Positions 1 through 12,260 of a stretch of 64,000 nt of DNA are shown in pieces. The translations under genes were made by a program, and so were the position numbers. Source of the DNA: Saprospiraceae bacterium (GTDB lineage Bacteria > Bacteroidota > Bacteroidia > Chitinophagales > Saprospiraceae); contig JADKGF010000012.1 in the NCBI GenBank assembly GCA_016717105.1, positions 1 through 64,000 of the forward strand, read 5' to 3'. Numbering within the stretch: position 1 is the first letter of the stretch; every line of letters starts with the position of its first letter. The notes under the pieces were generated by a model. It was not told where the DNA came from, ran no database searches, and saw only the letters and a list, made by a program, of their open reading frames with translations.

Positions 1-2238
1 AACCAGCATCAACTTGAACATGAAGGAGAATAAATTACAGTTATAAAGAAGATGCTGTACAACCACTGCTATTAGTAACAGTTACGGTATATGTGCCAGC
101 CGAAGTGACAACCTTTGTACTACCTGTACCACCACCAGACCAAGCATATGTACCACCACCAGTTGCCGTTAGTGTAACACTGGTATTTGTACAAGTAAGG
201 GGTCCATCATTACTAACATTTACAGTAGGGTTGGGATTCACAGTTAATGTTCTTGTTGCCGTTGCAGTACACCCATTAATGCTAGTGACAGTTACTGTAT
301 AAGTAGCAGCAATGCTGACATTTATGGAAGGAGACGTAGCTCCAGTATTCCAAAGATATGTACCACCACCAGAAGCAGTAAATGTACTAGTCTGGCCCTG
401 ACAAATAGGTGTTGTACCAGAAATACTAGCATTTCCTGTGGACACAGTTACTGTAAATGGATCTACAGCAGTACATCCCTTACTATCCGTAACGGTAACG
501 GTATATGTTGCAGTTGTAGTCGGCAAGCTTTTACTATTGCCTGTACCTAGTGAACCACTCCAAGTATAAGTGTACCCAGGCGTTCCCCCTGAAGCATTGG
601 CAGTCACAAGAAAATTAGGACCAGAACATACATCAATATTTGGCATGCTCAATGTAAGCTGTGGATTAATAGTTAAAACAACTGCATCTGTACTGGTACA
701 ACCAGCATTATCAGTTACAGTGACTGTATAAGTACAGCATTTGACCCATTTGCGCCGTTTGCAAGACCATCAGACCACACATAATTATAAGGGGCAACAC
801 CATTTGATCTACTGCCGTAAGTGCTTTTGACTGACCATAACATATGGTAGCATCAGCACCAGCATTTACAGTTAAAGGAGATAAAGATATTTCTGTCAAA
901 TTAAAAACGAAATCACCAGTAAAAGAACCAAACCAAATACCACCTCCCAAATTACTTCTTAAATCATTAGCACCAGTTCCAATCTGTAAAGGGTGATTCA
1001 TTGCTTCGCCTGGGTTCGTAACAAGTAAGCTGGTACCAGTATTTATCCCAGTGCCGCACATTTTTAGTTGAAATGTATTATAAAATGTCCAGTTATTGGT
1101 ATTCGGTGACAGCCTAACACTGCAGTCCATGGACTTGCAGGTGTCCCTGTTGTTTTTGCGATCCTGTCAATTCAATTGTATAACCTCGAGACAAATCTAC
1201 ACTACCAAGTGTTCCATTATTTTTTACAACCTCTAATACTGCTTTCATTGTACCATCAGTATATTCAATGAGTCTAGCTACAGTATTTGGCTTAATTTGG
1301 TAATTTACGTTTCCTACATAAAGAACAATGGGTAAATTTCTTTGAGGAGATTCACAAGTCAACCCAATTTCTGAAAGATTATAAGCTTTTAAAATATTAG
1401 AACCACATAAACTTAAAGGTGTAGATAGGTGAAGAAACAGCATTTACTGCAGCATTATACACGAGTAATAGCACTTCCACCAGTTCCTTAAGATACCATA
1501 AGGCAATTGTAACCGGATCATTATCTGCTGTTGGCGCTCCATAGTTACAAATTATCCATGCTATTCTGGCAGCAGCAAGTGCAGTTAAACCAAGACCTGA
1601 ATAATCTGTAAGATCATAAGCGGTATAAGGTGCAGGAGCACTTAAGTTTCCGTCAAGACAATGCCAAAAATTTGTGTTGGTTACTGTACAAGTACTAGAC
1701 ACCTCAAAACCACATGGTACGGTAGCCGAATTTATAGGATAAGCTTTTCCAGATTCTAATCCTAAATAGGTAACTGGATTTCCATAACAGTCGGTAAAAG
1801 AAAGAGTACCACAAGTTGTCCGAAGATCAGGTGAACTAGTGACAGCTATACCATAATCCAAGTAAAATTTGTCAATCAACCCCAAAAGATTGTTTGACTT
1901 ATCATAAAATTTAATATTAAAATACTTTCCAGGATGTAAATTGTCAACGGAGATTCTTCCTCCCTTTGCTTTTAATTCGTCTCTTTTTGGAAGGTGCCTT
2001 CCATTTTGTATTCAAACTTCATCAAAACCGCTCCTGAAAATGATGTGGGTAGGCTAACCGACAATTTACCATCTGCTTTGGTCCGAATCGTCTCATTTGT
2101 CACATGATAGTTGTTAGGGTCTATCTGCTGAGCATATAGTGCCTGACCAAAAACAAGCATTAAAGCTAAAATAACAAAATTCTGTTTTACAAAATAAATT
2201 GCAAAACTTCTTTGGGTAAAGAAATCTCTCATTCTCAA
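1..2238 (-). CDS. Secreted repeat adhesin with thioester-domain-like region (5' part, frame-broken, runs off left edge)
   Basis: The gene starts at 2238 with a signal peptide ending in ALYAQ. It can be followed through five frame pieces (2238-1972, 1885-1397, 1443-1114, 1130-711, 652-41), so several indels interrupt it. The first break is at an A-run near 1980; correcting it joins the two flanking pieces into one sensible protein. The N-terminal part has a WHCLD motif (Cys codon 1658-1660) followed by a helical stretch with AARIAWIICNYG and IALWYL, resembling the TED/TQXA thioester domains of Gram-positive adhesins. Then come a beta-rich region and PKD/SprB-like repeats with the TYTVTVT signature. 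The 3' end is outside the window. A cell-surface adhesin is inferred; the ligand is unknown. Confidence 0.7.
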
Positions 2239-2633
2239 ATTTTTAGGTTTATTATAAAAAATATAGATGATCAGGCTTTAAAGTCGGTCGCCTAATTATC
2301 TATTTTAAAATCATATGACTTTGGAATACTTTAAAGACACATTTTTATCTTTATAAAATAACCAAATGTAAAATAATTTACATTGTCAAAATAATAATTG
2401 GTTGGTGGGGTTTAGGTCAATGTTAATAAATATTAAAAATTATTAACTCCATGCTTATAGACACATTATCGAAGTACCTCCCCCGTCATCTTCTTCATTT
2501 TTTTAAATAAATCTAAAATCATTGAAAAAAACCCTATACTAAAGTCAAATTTGATTAATTATAACTCATTGTAAACCATTGTTTGAACATGTAAAATATA
2601 TGAGTTTGGGGGATAAAAATTTTCTACCTAAAA
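2239..2633. other. AT-rich intergenic region with an 8-bp-arm inverted repeat
   Basis: This stretch separates the start of the left-edge adhesin from the 3' element of the next adhesin and holds no credible ORF. At 2365-2384 there is a perfect inverted repeat (AATGTAAA, 4-nt centre ATAA, TTTACATT). It overlaps a minus-strand TACATTTG box (2363-2370) that could be a -7 element for the adhesin. The nearest TTG lies 16 nt upstream, shorter than the usual 19-20, so promoter assignment is weak. Confidence 0.4.
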
Positions 2634-2816
2634 TAAAAAGAGCCCTCACTGTTTCAGCGAAGGCCCCTCAATTATGAAAGCGTTATTTTTATGTTGATTG
2701 ATCCTGCGGCGCGGGACAAGTTTTGATGACCCCTCAAAGCAGTACATGATATGCTTGATTTGAGAATTAGCAAATTAGAGTTGCATAATTCTACATTTCG
2801 GCAATATTGCAATCAA
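2634..2816 (-). terminator. Conserved 3' UTR element with hairpin terminator, copy 1
   Basis: This lies directly downstream of the adhesin that ends at 2817. On the minus strand the stem CCTTCGCTG / CAGTGAGGG with an AAA loop is followed by CTC and a T-run (2634-2670). Before it is a block (CGCTTTCATAATTGAG and GAAATGTAGAATTATGCAAC) that also occurs behind three other adhesin genes. This copy alone has roughly 65 extra bp (about 2700-2765) with a locally GC-rich core (CCTGCGGCGCGGGAC). Confidence 0.8.
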
Positions 2817-3490
2817 TCAATTCCCATTTATCAATATAGTTGACGTTCCACATTTAGGTGTTGGACACTCCTCTGTCGGAGTACTCGGATCACAGGTACC
2901 TGGATCTACAATCTGGAATGTCTGTGTACATCCTGGAGTAGCTGTATCAGTTACTGTTACTGTAAAGGTTGCACCACCACCGGCTGTTCCTGCTCCCAAT
3001 GTAAATTGGGTGGTACCATAAGACACATTTGTATTTGGTGTAATAGTTGTACCTCCATTAATGGTTACACTATAAGTTGCCAATGATGTGTTTGTATTGG
3101 TAATCTGTGCCGTGAATCTGATGCGATTGTCTGTCATCAATGCTGGTGTTCCATTGTCCAAACATTCTACATTTTGCGGTACAATTGCATTAATATTGCA
3201 GCAATTGGTTGGTGTATCTAATGTTACCTGGCACACCTGTACAATTGGTTGACGAATTAGTCACTGTTACAGTATAGGATCCTCCAGTTGATTGTTTATC
3301 GTCCCAGTTGTTGCACCATTACTCCAAATATATGCGTATGTTCCTATTGGACTTGGATTTACTGTCACCGATCCTCCCGTTAGATTTGCACAACTTGGTT
3401 GACTATTTACTGCTATATTGCAGGTTGGATTTACCGTAGCATTTGTGACTATAGCCTGACATGTATTCGTACATCCTGTGGTTGTGTCAG
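2817..3490 (-). repeat. Near-identical 3' module shared with 8716-9390
   Basis: The last SprB repeat and C-terminal domain of this adhesin match those of the next one almost base for base over long blocks (for example around 3110-3230 versus 9000-9115, and 3335-3480 versus 9235-9378). The rest of the two genes is clearly different. This pattern suggests gene conversion or segment exchange at the 3' end. Confidence 0.75.
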
Positions 3491-6400
3491 TTACCGTTAC
3501 AGTAAACGTTCCAGCTGATAAATTGCTTATCGTCGCTGTTGTTGCCATTACTCCGAGGAAAAGTTACATTTGATGCTGTTGCTGTAGCTGATCCAGCTGG
3601 ACTTGTGCAGTTGGTATTATCTATTTTACCACAGGTTACAGTCGGATTTGTCGTATTATTGGCTACAATTGCTTGACATGTATTCGTACATCCTGTGGTT
3701 GTACTTGTCACGGTTACCGTATATGTTCCTGCTGTTAAATTGCTTATCGTCGCTGTTGTTGCGCCATTACTCCAGGAAAAAGTTACATTTGATGCTGTTG
3801 CTGTAGCTGATCCATTTGGACTTGTGCAGTTGGTATTATCTATTTTACCACAGGTTACAGTCGGATTTGTCGTACTATTGGCTACAATTGCTTGACATGT
3901 ATTCGTACATCCTGTACTTGTGTCAGTTACCGTTACCGTAAACGTTCCAGATGTTAAATTGCTTATCGTCGCTGTTGTTGCGCCATTACTCCATAAATAT
4001 TGGTTAGCAGTAGTTGTAACACTTACTGATCCATTAGGGCTTGCACAGTTGGTATTATTTATTGCTGCACATGTTGCGGTAGGACCAACACCATTCGTTA
4101 ATTGCACCGTACAGGTTCTTGTACATATATCGTCTGTCACTTCTACACTATATATCCCTGCTCCTAAATTAGAAATACTATTGGTATTTCCGCCATTTGA
4201 CCACATCACACTATAACTACCTGATGCTCCTGTAACTGTGACGCTTGCCGTTCCATTTGTCGCTCCACAAGTCGGATTTGTTGATGAACAATTCAAAACC
4301 ATTGTACATACTGGTGATGGGAAAAATCCAAAGTCCACAGAGTGGTTGGTATAGCCTCCTTCCAATGGTTCTGCTATGCTTCCGATGGTGATTGGCTTAC
4401 TTACTACGCCATAACCCGCTAATGGTGTGCCATTATCATCATTCTCTATGTTGTCATCAGGATCCGGTGCTACTCCATTCCCTGTACTATTGGTATAGCC
4501 CGATAATGGCCCTTGTAAACTTGATTCTGGTATTAGTACTATATAATTACCCTCTGGTAAATTATTGAAGTTATAGATACCATTTACACCTGATTTTGTC
4601 ACCGTCACTGAAGTGGTAATGAACTCGTTTGGTTGTGGCATGCCATCATTATTATAATCATTGTACAGTTCTACTGTTACATTATTTACCCCAACTTCTC
4701 CTAGATCATAAATACCATTATTATTGATATCAAACCATACAAAGTTTCCTAAATTGTAGATTCCTGTCGGGATTATAATCCCAGCATCCCATGTTAAATC
4801 TACCTCGCCTGCCGTTAAAGTTGTTAGTGTTGTTTGTCCCGTTGAAATATCTGCATCTGAATCCTCTGGATCACTGCCATTTCCTCCCACACTTCCTGTA
4901 GATGGTGTAAATGTTTGACCAGGGTTTAAAACAAAGTCCACATAATAATCACCTGGGTCTAAATTATCAAATAAGTAGTATCCAGGTCTACCGTAAATAT
5001 CATATCCTGTGTACGTCGTTGCTATTAACATGCCTGTACCATTATATAAGTTTACTTGTACACCATTTACTCCATTGGCCGATGGCTCGTCTTGGATATT
5101 ATTCTGATTTTGATCAAACCATACGTAGTTTCCTAAGGCGGCCTTCGCATCGCAATCTAAGCCTAAGTCCCAGTTAAGATCTGTCTCGCTAGCATCTATA
5201 GTAGTAATCTCTGTAACTGCCGCTTTAAACGAATTAATTGTCATTGCTGTACCATCCGAATCTGCTGTATCATCTACCACAGCATTTACAGGAGACACCA
5301 ATGTTCCGGCAGGAAGATAAAATACTGCATAATAATTACCTGGATCTAAACTAGTAAATAAATACAATCCTCCATTGCCCGTCGAAGTAAATGCTACCAA
5401 TTGGTCGCCCGCTGGGAAGGCTATATTATCTCCGTTATCTAAGTATAACTCTACTCTAACGCCGTCTATTCCCAATTCCCCTATATCTTGGAATCCATCA
5501 TTGTCGGTATCACACCATACAAAATTACCATAGTTGCCCGGTTGATTCGGCTTAGTTGCAATTCCCACTTTTAATGGTTCTGCTGGTAAGAATGTATCAC
5601 CGTTATCCATCCTTGTGGCCTTATAAGCAAATGAATTCCATGCTATCTCGCCATTGGCAGGTGCATCAACAGGTACGCGCATGTCCCATGTCAATTCTAT
5701 CATATCTCCAGGTTTCAATACTAGATCACCAAAATCATATTTAACCGATTGGATAGTCGTAGGGTCTGTTGGTAAGATCGTTGTCCAGTTTGGTGCTGTA
5801 CAGCCCGCAGGGCCACTCGAAACAAAATCTGTCCTACATGGATTTTGTGCCGTAGAATAATAGATGGTAACACCCGCTGGTGCACTAATCGGCGTGACCA
5901 AGTTGGGTCTCCAGGCTGTAGATCTCGCACTTAAGTCGATCACACCCATATCGCCTACAAATGGTAAGATGTCTATGATCACAAATTCGTCGGCAGGTAC
6001 ATTACCTGTGTTGGTTACGATCAATTTATAATTGGCCAATCCACCCGGCATCGTCATACCTGAATCAGGATATCTTGTATAATCAGTATCACACTCTCCT
6101 TTAACCCATTTAACCGATTCTAATTGCGCTTGAGTAGTTACACCAATGTAATCCGCACCATAACACAAACTGTCTAAAACTGAACCATTTCCATTCACGT
6201 CTAATGAATCCTGCGTAACATAAAACTGATGATAATAATCAGTATAGGTGCATTTTCTAGGGCTTGTTCCTGTAAAAAAACCAGTATTTTTTAAACCATC
6301 TAACTCTGTAAAAGGTCCAAGATAATATGCCTCATCATAAGTATATTGATCATTTGTACCTGCTACTGCATAATCGTTTATAACAGTTTTTATAGAAATA

Positions 6401-8240
6401 TAATAAGAAGATGGTGCTGGCCAAGGGTTATTCCAAGTAAATCTAACTAACGTTCGACCTGACCCATTATAATTTGGAAGTACTTCCACTAAATCTGCAG
6501 GTGGAGGTGCTCCATTTGAATGTGAATGTTGTTCCATATGCATAATCCAAATAATCGAGACCATGTGGCAACAAATCCATAACCATAGGGTTTTCTAAGG
6601 GCAACCCTCCAGCTTCAATTTTGGGATTCAATTGAGTGTAAACTATGGTGCCTGGAATTAAAGCCGATCCACCTATCCAACTACCATTAGCATAAGTAAA
6701 AGCTTTTTTTAATGTAAGAGTACTGTATGGATCTGGAGGTATCGCTATTATTGAAATACAAGATGTACCATCATTGACAACAAGTCCTGAATTACTTGCC
6801 GTCCCAGTTAAACAATTTTCAATTATTGTTCCTTCTGGAACCGATGGGTCTAAAGTAAATCTCAATGAAAGTCCACCCGGATAGACACTCGACCCTGCTG
6901 GAAGTGAACTTATAGTAATTTTAAACGAGGTTATAATATCCCCAGAAACTGGAGGATTTGTTACTTGATACAGTGGGGTAACACTCAGTGTATGTAGGGT
7001 TACTTACAGTTTTAATATAATATTTAATAATTTCACTTCCAGTAAGATTAGTTAAATAACCGTTTATTACGACAATTGATGTACCTAGAATATAAGTAGG
7101 TAATATATCTTCAATAACCACATTGTTTAATACTGTATTTCCAGTATTAGCAAAACTCAAATTGTATGACCCATTTGCTCCTACTTTTATAGAAGTTGCA
7201 TTTGCACTTTTACTTAAATTTAGCTCTGTTGAAGGATTTTCAAGTACTGCTGAATTACTTAAATCAGTTGTGCAGTTACATGTCGTTTGTGATGCATAAG
7301 TAGAGCCACATTGATAAGTACTCGTTGATCCATCTACTTGTGTCACAGTTCCACCACCAACTGGAGTATGTGTTACTGTAGCGGAATTTATTACTGCATC
7401 TCCCGCAGAAAAATCAGGTGAAGGATATTTAACATACATCCGAACTTGAATATTGGTAGTATTGCCATTTATAAATAAATTCGTATTATACGCTGGAATA
7501 TCTACTGAAACTGTTGTTCCCATAATATTTACTGTACCCAATGGAAGCGTAAATTCACTAGGATATGATGTATATAATATTACTGAATCTATAATAGTTC
7601 CTGGTGGATATGTGTCAACAACATGAATATCACCAGGATAAGTAACTCCAACCCCATAAGTATTAGCATGTTTTAAATCTAGTACATAATATGTTGTATT
7701 ATCTATTCCTAGTCCAGTGGGAGCTGAAAGTTGTGGGCAAAAGTCATCAGAAGAATGTAACGTGGTAATTGCTGTAGCGGTATCTTCTATATTTCCATTT
7801 GATGAAATTGTACCTGTCAAGGTAGTTACTGTACCTTCTGGCAGACCACATTCTCCTTTTCCAGTTATTTCAATAATCCCCGTATTACCTGCAATCAAGG
7901 GTTCGTTAAATACAAAAGTTATTGTCCTTCTGTCTGAAGAAAAACTATAACTTGCTATATCAGAGGTAACTCCAACTGATTGATCAGGAAAAATCATACC
8001 GGAAGGGGCAGATGCAGACATGGTCACATTGGTACAATTTACAGTAGTACTGGCACACTTGTATTTTAATGTATATTTCATTGTCTCACAAGTTAATACA
8101 TCAGCCTTATCTACGGTCACCTCAATTTCTAAAACTTGAGCATAGATACTAATGGCAAATCCTAAAAAGAAAACAAAGGCTAAACTTAGCCGTTTTGCTA
8201 AATGAGAATTGACATAAAATAATTCACTAAACACTTTCAT
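2817..8240 (-). CDS. Giant secreted SdrD_B/SprB-repeat surface protein (frame-broken)
   Basis: Frame-corrected length is about 1800 residues. A signal peptide at 8240 (ending SIYAQ) is followed by DUF11-like beta domains (motif SFANTGNTVLNNVVIEDILP). Three SdrD_B-like modules follow, each opening with LGN(Y/F)VW(F/C)D and a DxDxDGxQD-type calcium motif, and then five SprB-type repeats (WSNGATTATISNLTAGTYTVTVT). The protein ends in a roughly 130-residue domain shared with three neighbours (ECLDNGTPALMTDNRIR ... KCGTSTILINGN). Reading frame changes near 6980, 6525, 3550, 3285 and 3240; each side continues the same domain series, so these look like sequence errors. Role inferred: cell-surface adhesion or gliding-related filament. 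It has no type A or type B T9SS tail, so its export signal is uncertain. Confidence 0.8.
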
Positions 8241-8593
8241 AACGAGAATTTTTTAATCAAAAAATAATAAATATTATTCTGTTGATTCTATTCTCATTCT
8301 ATTAGGTTGGACTCAAAACAATACATTCGACCGACAAATGTATTACATTATTTCATAATATAAAACATTTTTATGTTTTATATTACATTTTAATTCATTT
8401 TATAACTTTTTAATGTTCTTAATAGAAACAATTATAGCATTTTTAAACGCTTTGTGAATTTAATTTACATTTTAATTACTTTCAATACATAAAATGCAGT
8501 ATTTTTACTGTGGTATCATGTAATTTTTTACTAATTTAAGTAAAATTGATCTGAATATTCGTTAATATTTTTGTAAACAAGTAGTGTATAAAA
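8241..8593. other. AT-rich intergenic region
   Basis: No credible gene is visible between the two adhesins. A TACATTTG box on the minus strand (8335-8342) could be the -7 element of the adhesin starting at 8240, but no TTG is found at the usual distance. A short A/T hairpin (AAAACAT ... ATGTTTT) lies near 8364-8382. Confidence 0.35.
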
Positions 8594-8715
8594 TAAAAAG
8601 AGCCCTCACTATTTCAGTGAAGGCCCTCAATTATGAAAGCGTTAATTCTTATGTTGCTAGATTTACAAACTAGAGTTGCATAATTCTACATTTCAGCAAT
8701 ATTGTTTTTAATCAA
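8594..8715 (-). terminator. Conserved 3' UTR element with hairpin terminator, copy 2
   Basis: This is the same layout as copy 1, behind the adhesin that ends at 8716. The minus-strand stem is CCTTCACTG / TAGTGAGGG, then CTC and a T5 run (8594-8628). Relative to copy 1, the sixth stem pair changes from G-T to A-T and the loop-closing pair from G-C to G-T, so pairing is kept. The flanking motifs CGCTTTCATAATTGAG and GAAATGTAGAATTATGCAAC are also present. Confidence 0.85.
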
Positions 8716-9390
8716 TTAATTCCTGTCCACTTGTATGGTTGCTGTTCCACAATTGGGTGTGGTACATGGTAAAGAATTAATACAACCACCCGGATCTGTT
8801 ACCTGAAAAGTTTGTGCACAAGTTGTTGGATTAGTTGTATCGGTCACAGTAATCGTATAGGTTGCCCCGCCACCTGCTGTACCTGCACCTAATATAAATT
8901 GGGTGGTGCCATAAGACACATTTGTATTTGGTGTGACAGTTGTACCTCCATTAATGGTTACACTATAAGTTGCCAATGATGTATTTGTATTGGTAATCTG
9001 TGCCGTGAATCTGATGCGATTGTCTGTCATCAATGCTGGTGTTCCATTGTCCAAACATTCTACATTTTGCGGTACAATTGTATTAATATTGCAGCAATTG
9101 GTTGGTGTATCTAATGTTACCTGACACACACCTGTACAATTGGTTGACATATTAGTCACTGTTACAGTATAGGATCCTCCGGTTAGATTGTTTATCGTCC
9201 CAGTTGTTGTGCCATTGCTCCAAATATATGCGTATGTTCCTATTGGACTTGGATTTACTGTCACCGATCCACCTGTGAGATTTGCACAACTTGGTTGACT
9301 ATTTACTGCTATATTGCAGGTTGGATTTATCGTGGCATTTGTGACTAAAGCCTGACATGTATTCGTACATCCTGTGGTTGTACTTGTCAC
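8716..9390 (-). repeat. Near-identical 3' module shared with 2817-3490
   Basis: Partner copy of the 3' module at 2817-3490. Differences are scattered single bases and a few codons near the C-terminus. Confidence 0.75.
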
Positions 9391-12024
9391 GGTTACCGTA
9401 TATGTTCCTGCACTTAGATTATTAATAATGGAAGATGTTGCATTATTGCTCCATAGATAGGTTACTCCTGTTGCTGTTGCCGTTGCGCTTCCGTTGGGTG
9501 ATGCGCAATTTGTGACATCAGACTTAACACAGCCAACGCTTGGAAGTATAACCGTTGAATTAACAACTACAGTACATGATGCAGTACAGCCTGGCAAAAG
9601 ATCATCTGTAACCGTCACCGTATATGTTCCTTCAGTTTTACCTGATATAGAAGCTGTTGTTTCTCCACTACTCCATAAATAAGCAAGATTTCCTTGAGCT
9701 CCTGATGTTGTCACACTTGCGGATCCATTTGCAGGGGAGCAATTCGATTGGGTCACCGTATTACAATTTGCTGTTAATGTACATGTTGGTAGCAATATAA
9801 AACCAAAATCAAAAGTATGATTATTCGCACCAGCTATTGGAACATCGGTTGGCATCACTATTACATCTGCATTGTCACCAATCAAATTGCCATCACTGTC
9901 TCTTAGATCTCCATTAGCTGTTGCGTCTGCATTGACCAAAGTCAAACTGTATGTACTTAATGCAGATTGTTTCATCGTGCCAGTTACATTGGGTATTCTT
10001 ATGGTATATTGCATGTCAGGAACTAAAGTCGAAATATTATATTTTTTAGATGCCGTATTTATTCCTGCTGCATTGCTAAAGTAATAATTTCCATTAGCAT
10101 CTGTAGTGTCAGTTGCTATGACTGTGGTACCTTTAAGTAATTGTATTATGACTCCAGAAATTGGGTTTTCATCTGGGTCTTGTATACCATCTACGTCTGA
10201 ATCTACCCATACACGATTTCCAATTTCAATACTTGGTGATTCTTCTAATATTTCAGGTTCTCCAAGTCCAGCAGATTTACCAAATGTGGCTGGCATACTA
10301 GAGCTAAACAATTGATAATCATATGTTTCAGCCCCATTATTTAAACTCCAATCTGATGTACCTCCAGTATCATAAGTTATCGGATCATACAATGCAGCCT
10401 TTACAGAGTTTCTAGCCACATTTACAATATTTCCTCCAACTGCAATCTCCAAATGATCACCTTCCCACCGATCATTGCATAAAAACTCTCCACCTCCAGG
10501 CCCTTGATTATTATTACTTCCACAACCAGTCAAAGAACCGACAGCACCATTACTTTCCAATTGCCAAGTGCCAGTGTTATTGTGGGCCATTAGTATATCG
10601 CCTCCAGAAAAATAAAGATAAAGCCCGCTTTCTCCGTCTGGTCTTCTGTTTCCATATCCCCATTGATGAGAAGCTCGGTCCATAAATCCTAAAACCATAA
10701 AATCTCCACCAGCCGAAAAATCAATATCTGATAGTACTGGAGTTGGATGTCTGATTACAATTCCAGTTGAAAAATCATGATGCTCAGTCGCAATATCAGA
10801 CCATGGATTCCATGCTGTACCATATGCAATCATTGTGTTATTGTTATAATGCGATGCTCCTTTTGTGTAATTTAATGGGACCGGAAATCCTGGAAGTAAG
10901 GCAAAAGTCGATGTTGAAGGATCAAATGTATAAATATGCGCAAACATGTCATTAACTGTTCCTCCATTTTCTGCACTACATACCATACCTATATAAACTA
11001 ATCCTTTGTAGAATGTAACTGCAAAAGGGCGCGATGTACCTAAATTACAATTAGGTGTCGGAAGCACAAATTCGACAACATCACCTAATGTGGGTGTAGC
11101 TGCTGGTAAACCGATTTGTATTTTAATGAGTTTCTTTTCGAAAAGATTAATAGTATAAAGTGTACTTTCATCGTCTGAAATAGTCAAATTACCAAAGCCT
11201 ACCTTGCCAACTTTACCAAATGCTTCTGGGTCTTCACTAACAGGTGTAGTTGGTGATAAAAATCTAGATGCATCAGATTCATCAAAAATTCCTAAATTTA
11301 AATTAAATGTTGCTGCTTTAAGATCAACTAATGTTGAAACTGTAGGTACGCCTCCATTTGAGTAATCAATTTGATAAATAGCACCTAAACCATCTGGCCC
11401 CAACGATGTATGCCTCTTTAAAAACGCAGAGGCAAACAATTTTTTCGAACTCCTTTGGAAAGCTGTTCCCCACACTGAACCAAGTGTGTTATAATTTACA
11501 TCATGGTCAGGTGGTGTACTTTGTCCTGCATTGCTCCAAGGATAAGAAACAAATACGTCTAGATTTGCATAATTACTTCCAGCTTGCCTAGAACCACCAA
11601 TATAACAAGGTATTGCTACTTCTGGATTCTCATTTTTAAGATAATCAGCTGGGTAATTTAAACCAAAATTGGCATTTGATGTTCCTGCAGTTATGAACTG
11701 AACAGAAGATCCACCAGAAGGGCCTGAAAATTCACTTGAATCCATACCGGAAAATTCTATACGTAATTTTTGTCCAGCTGCAGTTACGCCACTATTTGGA
11801 AAGGAATAAGTACCATCTTGCAGCGTTGTGGTTGAAGCAGGAATACCTAAACTGTTATAAACCGTAACAATAATTCCCTCTACACCCACTTCATTGAAAG
11901 TCGTCGAAGTTTGTTGAGTACCATTTCCATTAAAGTCTCTAAACACTGTTCCACTAACTTGAGATTGAAGTTTAAGTGAAGAGATCAAAATGAACCCAAT
12001 AAACAAATAAAAATTAGCTTTCAT
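8716..12024 (-). CDS. Secreted SdrD_B / beta-propeller / SprB-repeat surface protein
   Basis: The only intact member of the adhesin family here (1102 residues). After a signal peptide (ends LKLQSQ) comes an SdrD_B-like module (SGTVFRDFNGNGTQQ). A long region at about 130-600 contains propeller-like strands (LYTINLFEKKLIKIQIG, RPFAVTFYKGLVYIGM). A second SdrD_B module begins IEIGNRVWVDSDVDGIQD (about 620-760). Three SprB-type repeats follow, then the shared C-terminal domain ending CGTATIQVDRN. It uses the same 3' UTR element as its paralogues. Its last ~670 bp are almost identical to the 3' part of the preceding adhesin, pointing to recent recombination. Surface adhesin is inferred from architecture; the ligand is unknown. 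Confidence 0.9.
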   Translation of the reverse strand: MKANFYLFIGFILISSLKLQSQVSGTVFRDFNGNGTQQTSTTFNEVGVEGIIVTVYNSLGIPASTTTLQDGTYSFPNSGVTAAGQKLRIEFSGMDSSEFSGPSGGSSVQFITAGTSNANFGLNYPADYLKNENPEVAIPCYIGGSRQAGSNYANLDVFVSYPWSNAGQSTPPDHDVNYNTLGSVWGTAFQRSSKKLFASAFLKRHTSLGPDGLGAIYQIDYSNGGVPTVSTLVDLKAATFNLNLGIFDESDASRFLSPTTPVSEDPEAFGKVGKVGFGNLTISDDESTLYTINLFEKKLIKIQIGLPAATPTLGDVVEFVLPTPNCNLGTSRPFAVTFYKGLVYIGMVCSAENGGTVNDMFAHIYTFDPSTSTFALLPGFPVPLNYTKGASHYNNNTMIAYGTAWNPWSDIATEHHDFSTGIVIRHPTPVLSDIDFSAGGDFMVLGFMDRASHQWGYGNRRPDGESGLYLYFSGGDILMAHNNTGTWQLESNGAVGSLTGCGSNNNQGPGGGEFLCNDRWEGDHLEIAVGGNIVNVARNSVKAALYDPITYDTGGTSDWSLNNGAETYDYQLFSSSMPATFGKSAGLGEPEILEESPSIEIGNRVWVDSDVDGIQDPDENPISGVIIQLLKGTTVIATDTTDANGNYYFSNAAGINTASKKYNISTLVPDMQYTIRIPNVTGTMKQSALSTYSLTLVNADATANGDLRDSDGNLIGDNADVIVMPTDVPIAGANNHTFDFGFILLPTCTLTANCNTVTQSNCSPANGSASVTTSGAQGNLAYLWSSGETTASISGKTEGTYTVTVTDDLLPGCTASCTVVVNSTVILPSVGCVKSDVTNCASPNGSATATATGVTYLWSNNATSSIINNLSAGTYTVTVTSTTTGCTNTCQALVTNATINPTCNIAVNSQPSCANLTGGSVTVNPSPIGTYAYIWSNGTTTGTINNLTGGSYTVTVTNMSTNCTGVCQVTLDTPTNCCNINTIVPQNVECLDNGTPALMTDNRIRFTAQITNTNTSLATYSVTINGGTTVTPNTNVSYGTTQFILGAGTAGGGATYTITVTDTTNPTTCAQTFQVTDPGGCINSLPCTTPNCGTATIQVDRN

Positions 12025-12260
12025 AAAAATTAAAAATTAAAAACGTTAATAAAAAACAATCCTCATTTACATAAATATGTAGTAATTAGTTCGGGGTTAA
12101 TTTATTATGTATCCTATAGCTATTAAATACAATTAGCTCATTTATTTTCAATTTCCTACAAAATGAATGGTAATGACAAGTCGATGTATACAGTAAAATA
12201 ATTATTCTCAACATAAGATTGAAAATTGGATCACATTAAGGTATTTAACTTGAATTCAGA
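12025..12260. other. AT-rich intergenic region
   Basis: No gene, clear promoter or repeat is seen between the start of the adhesin at 12024 and the 3' element of the next adhesin. No TAnnTTTG box with a well-placed TTG is found on the minus strand. Confidence 0.4.
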
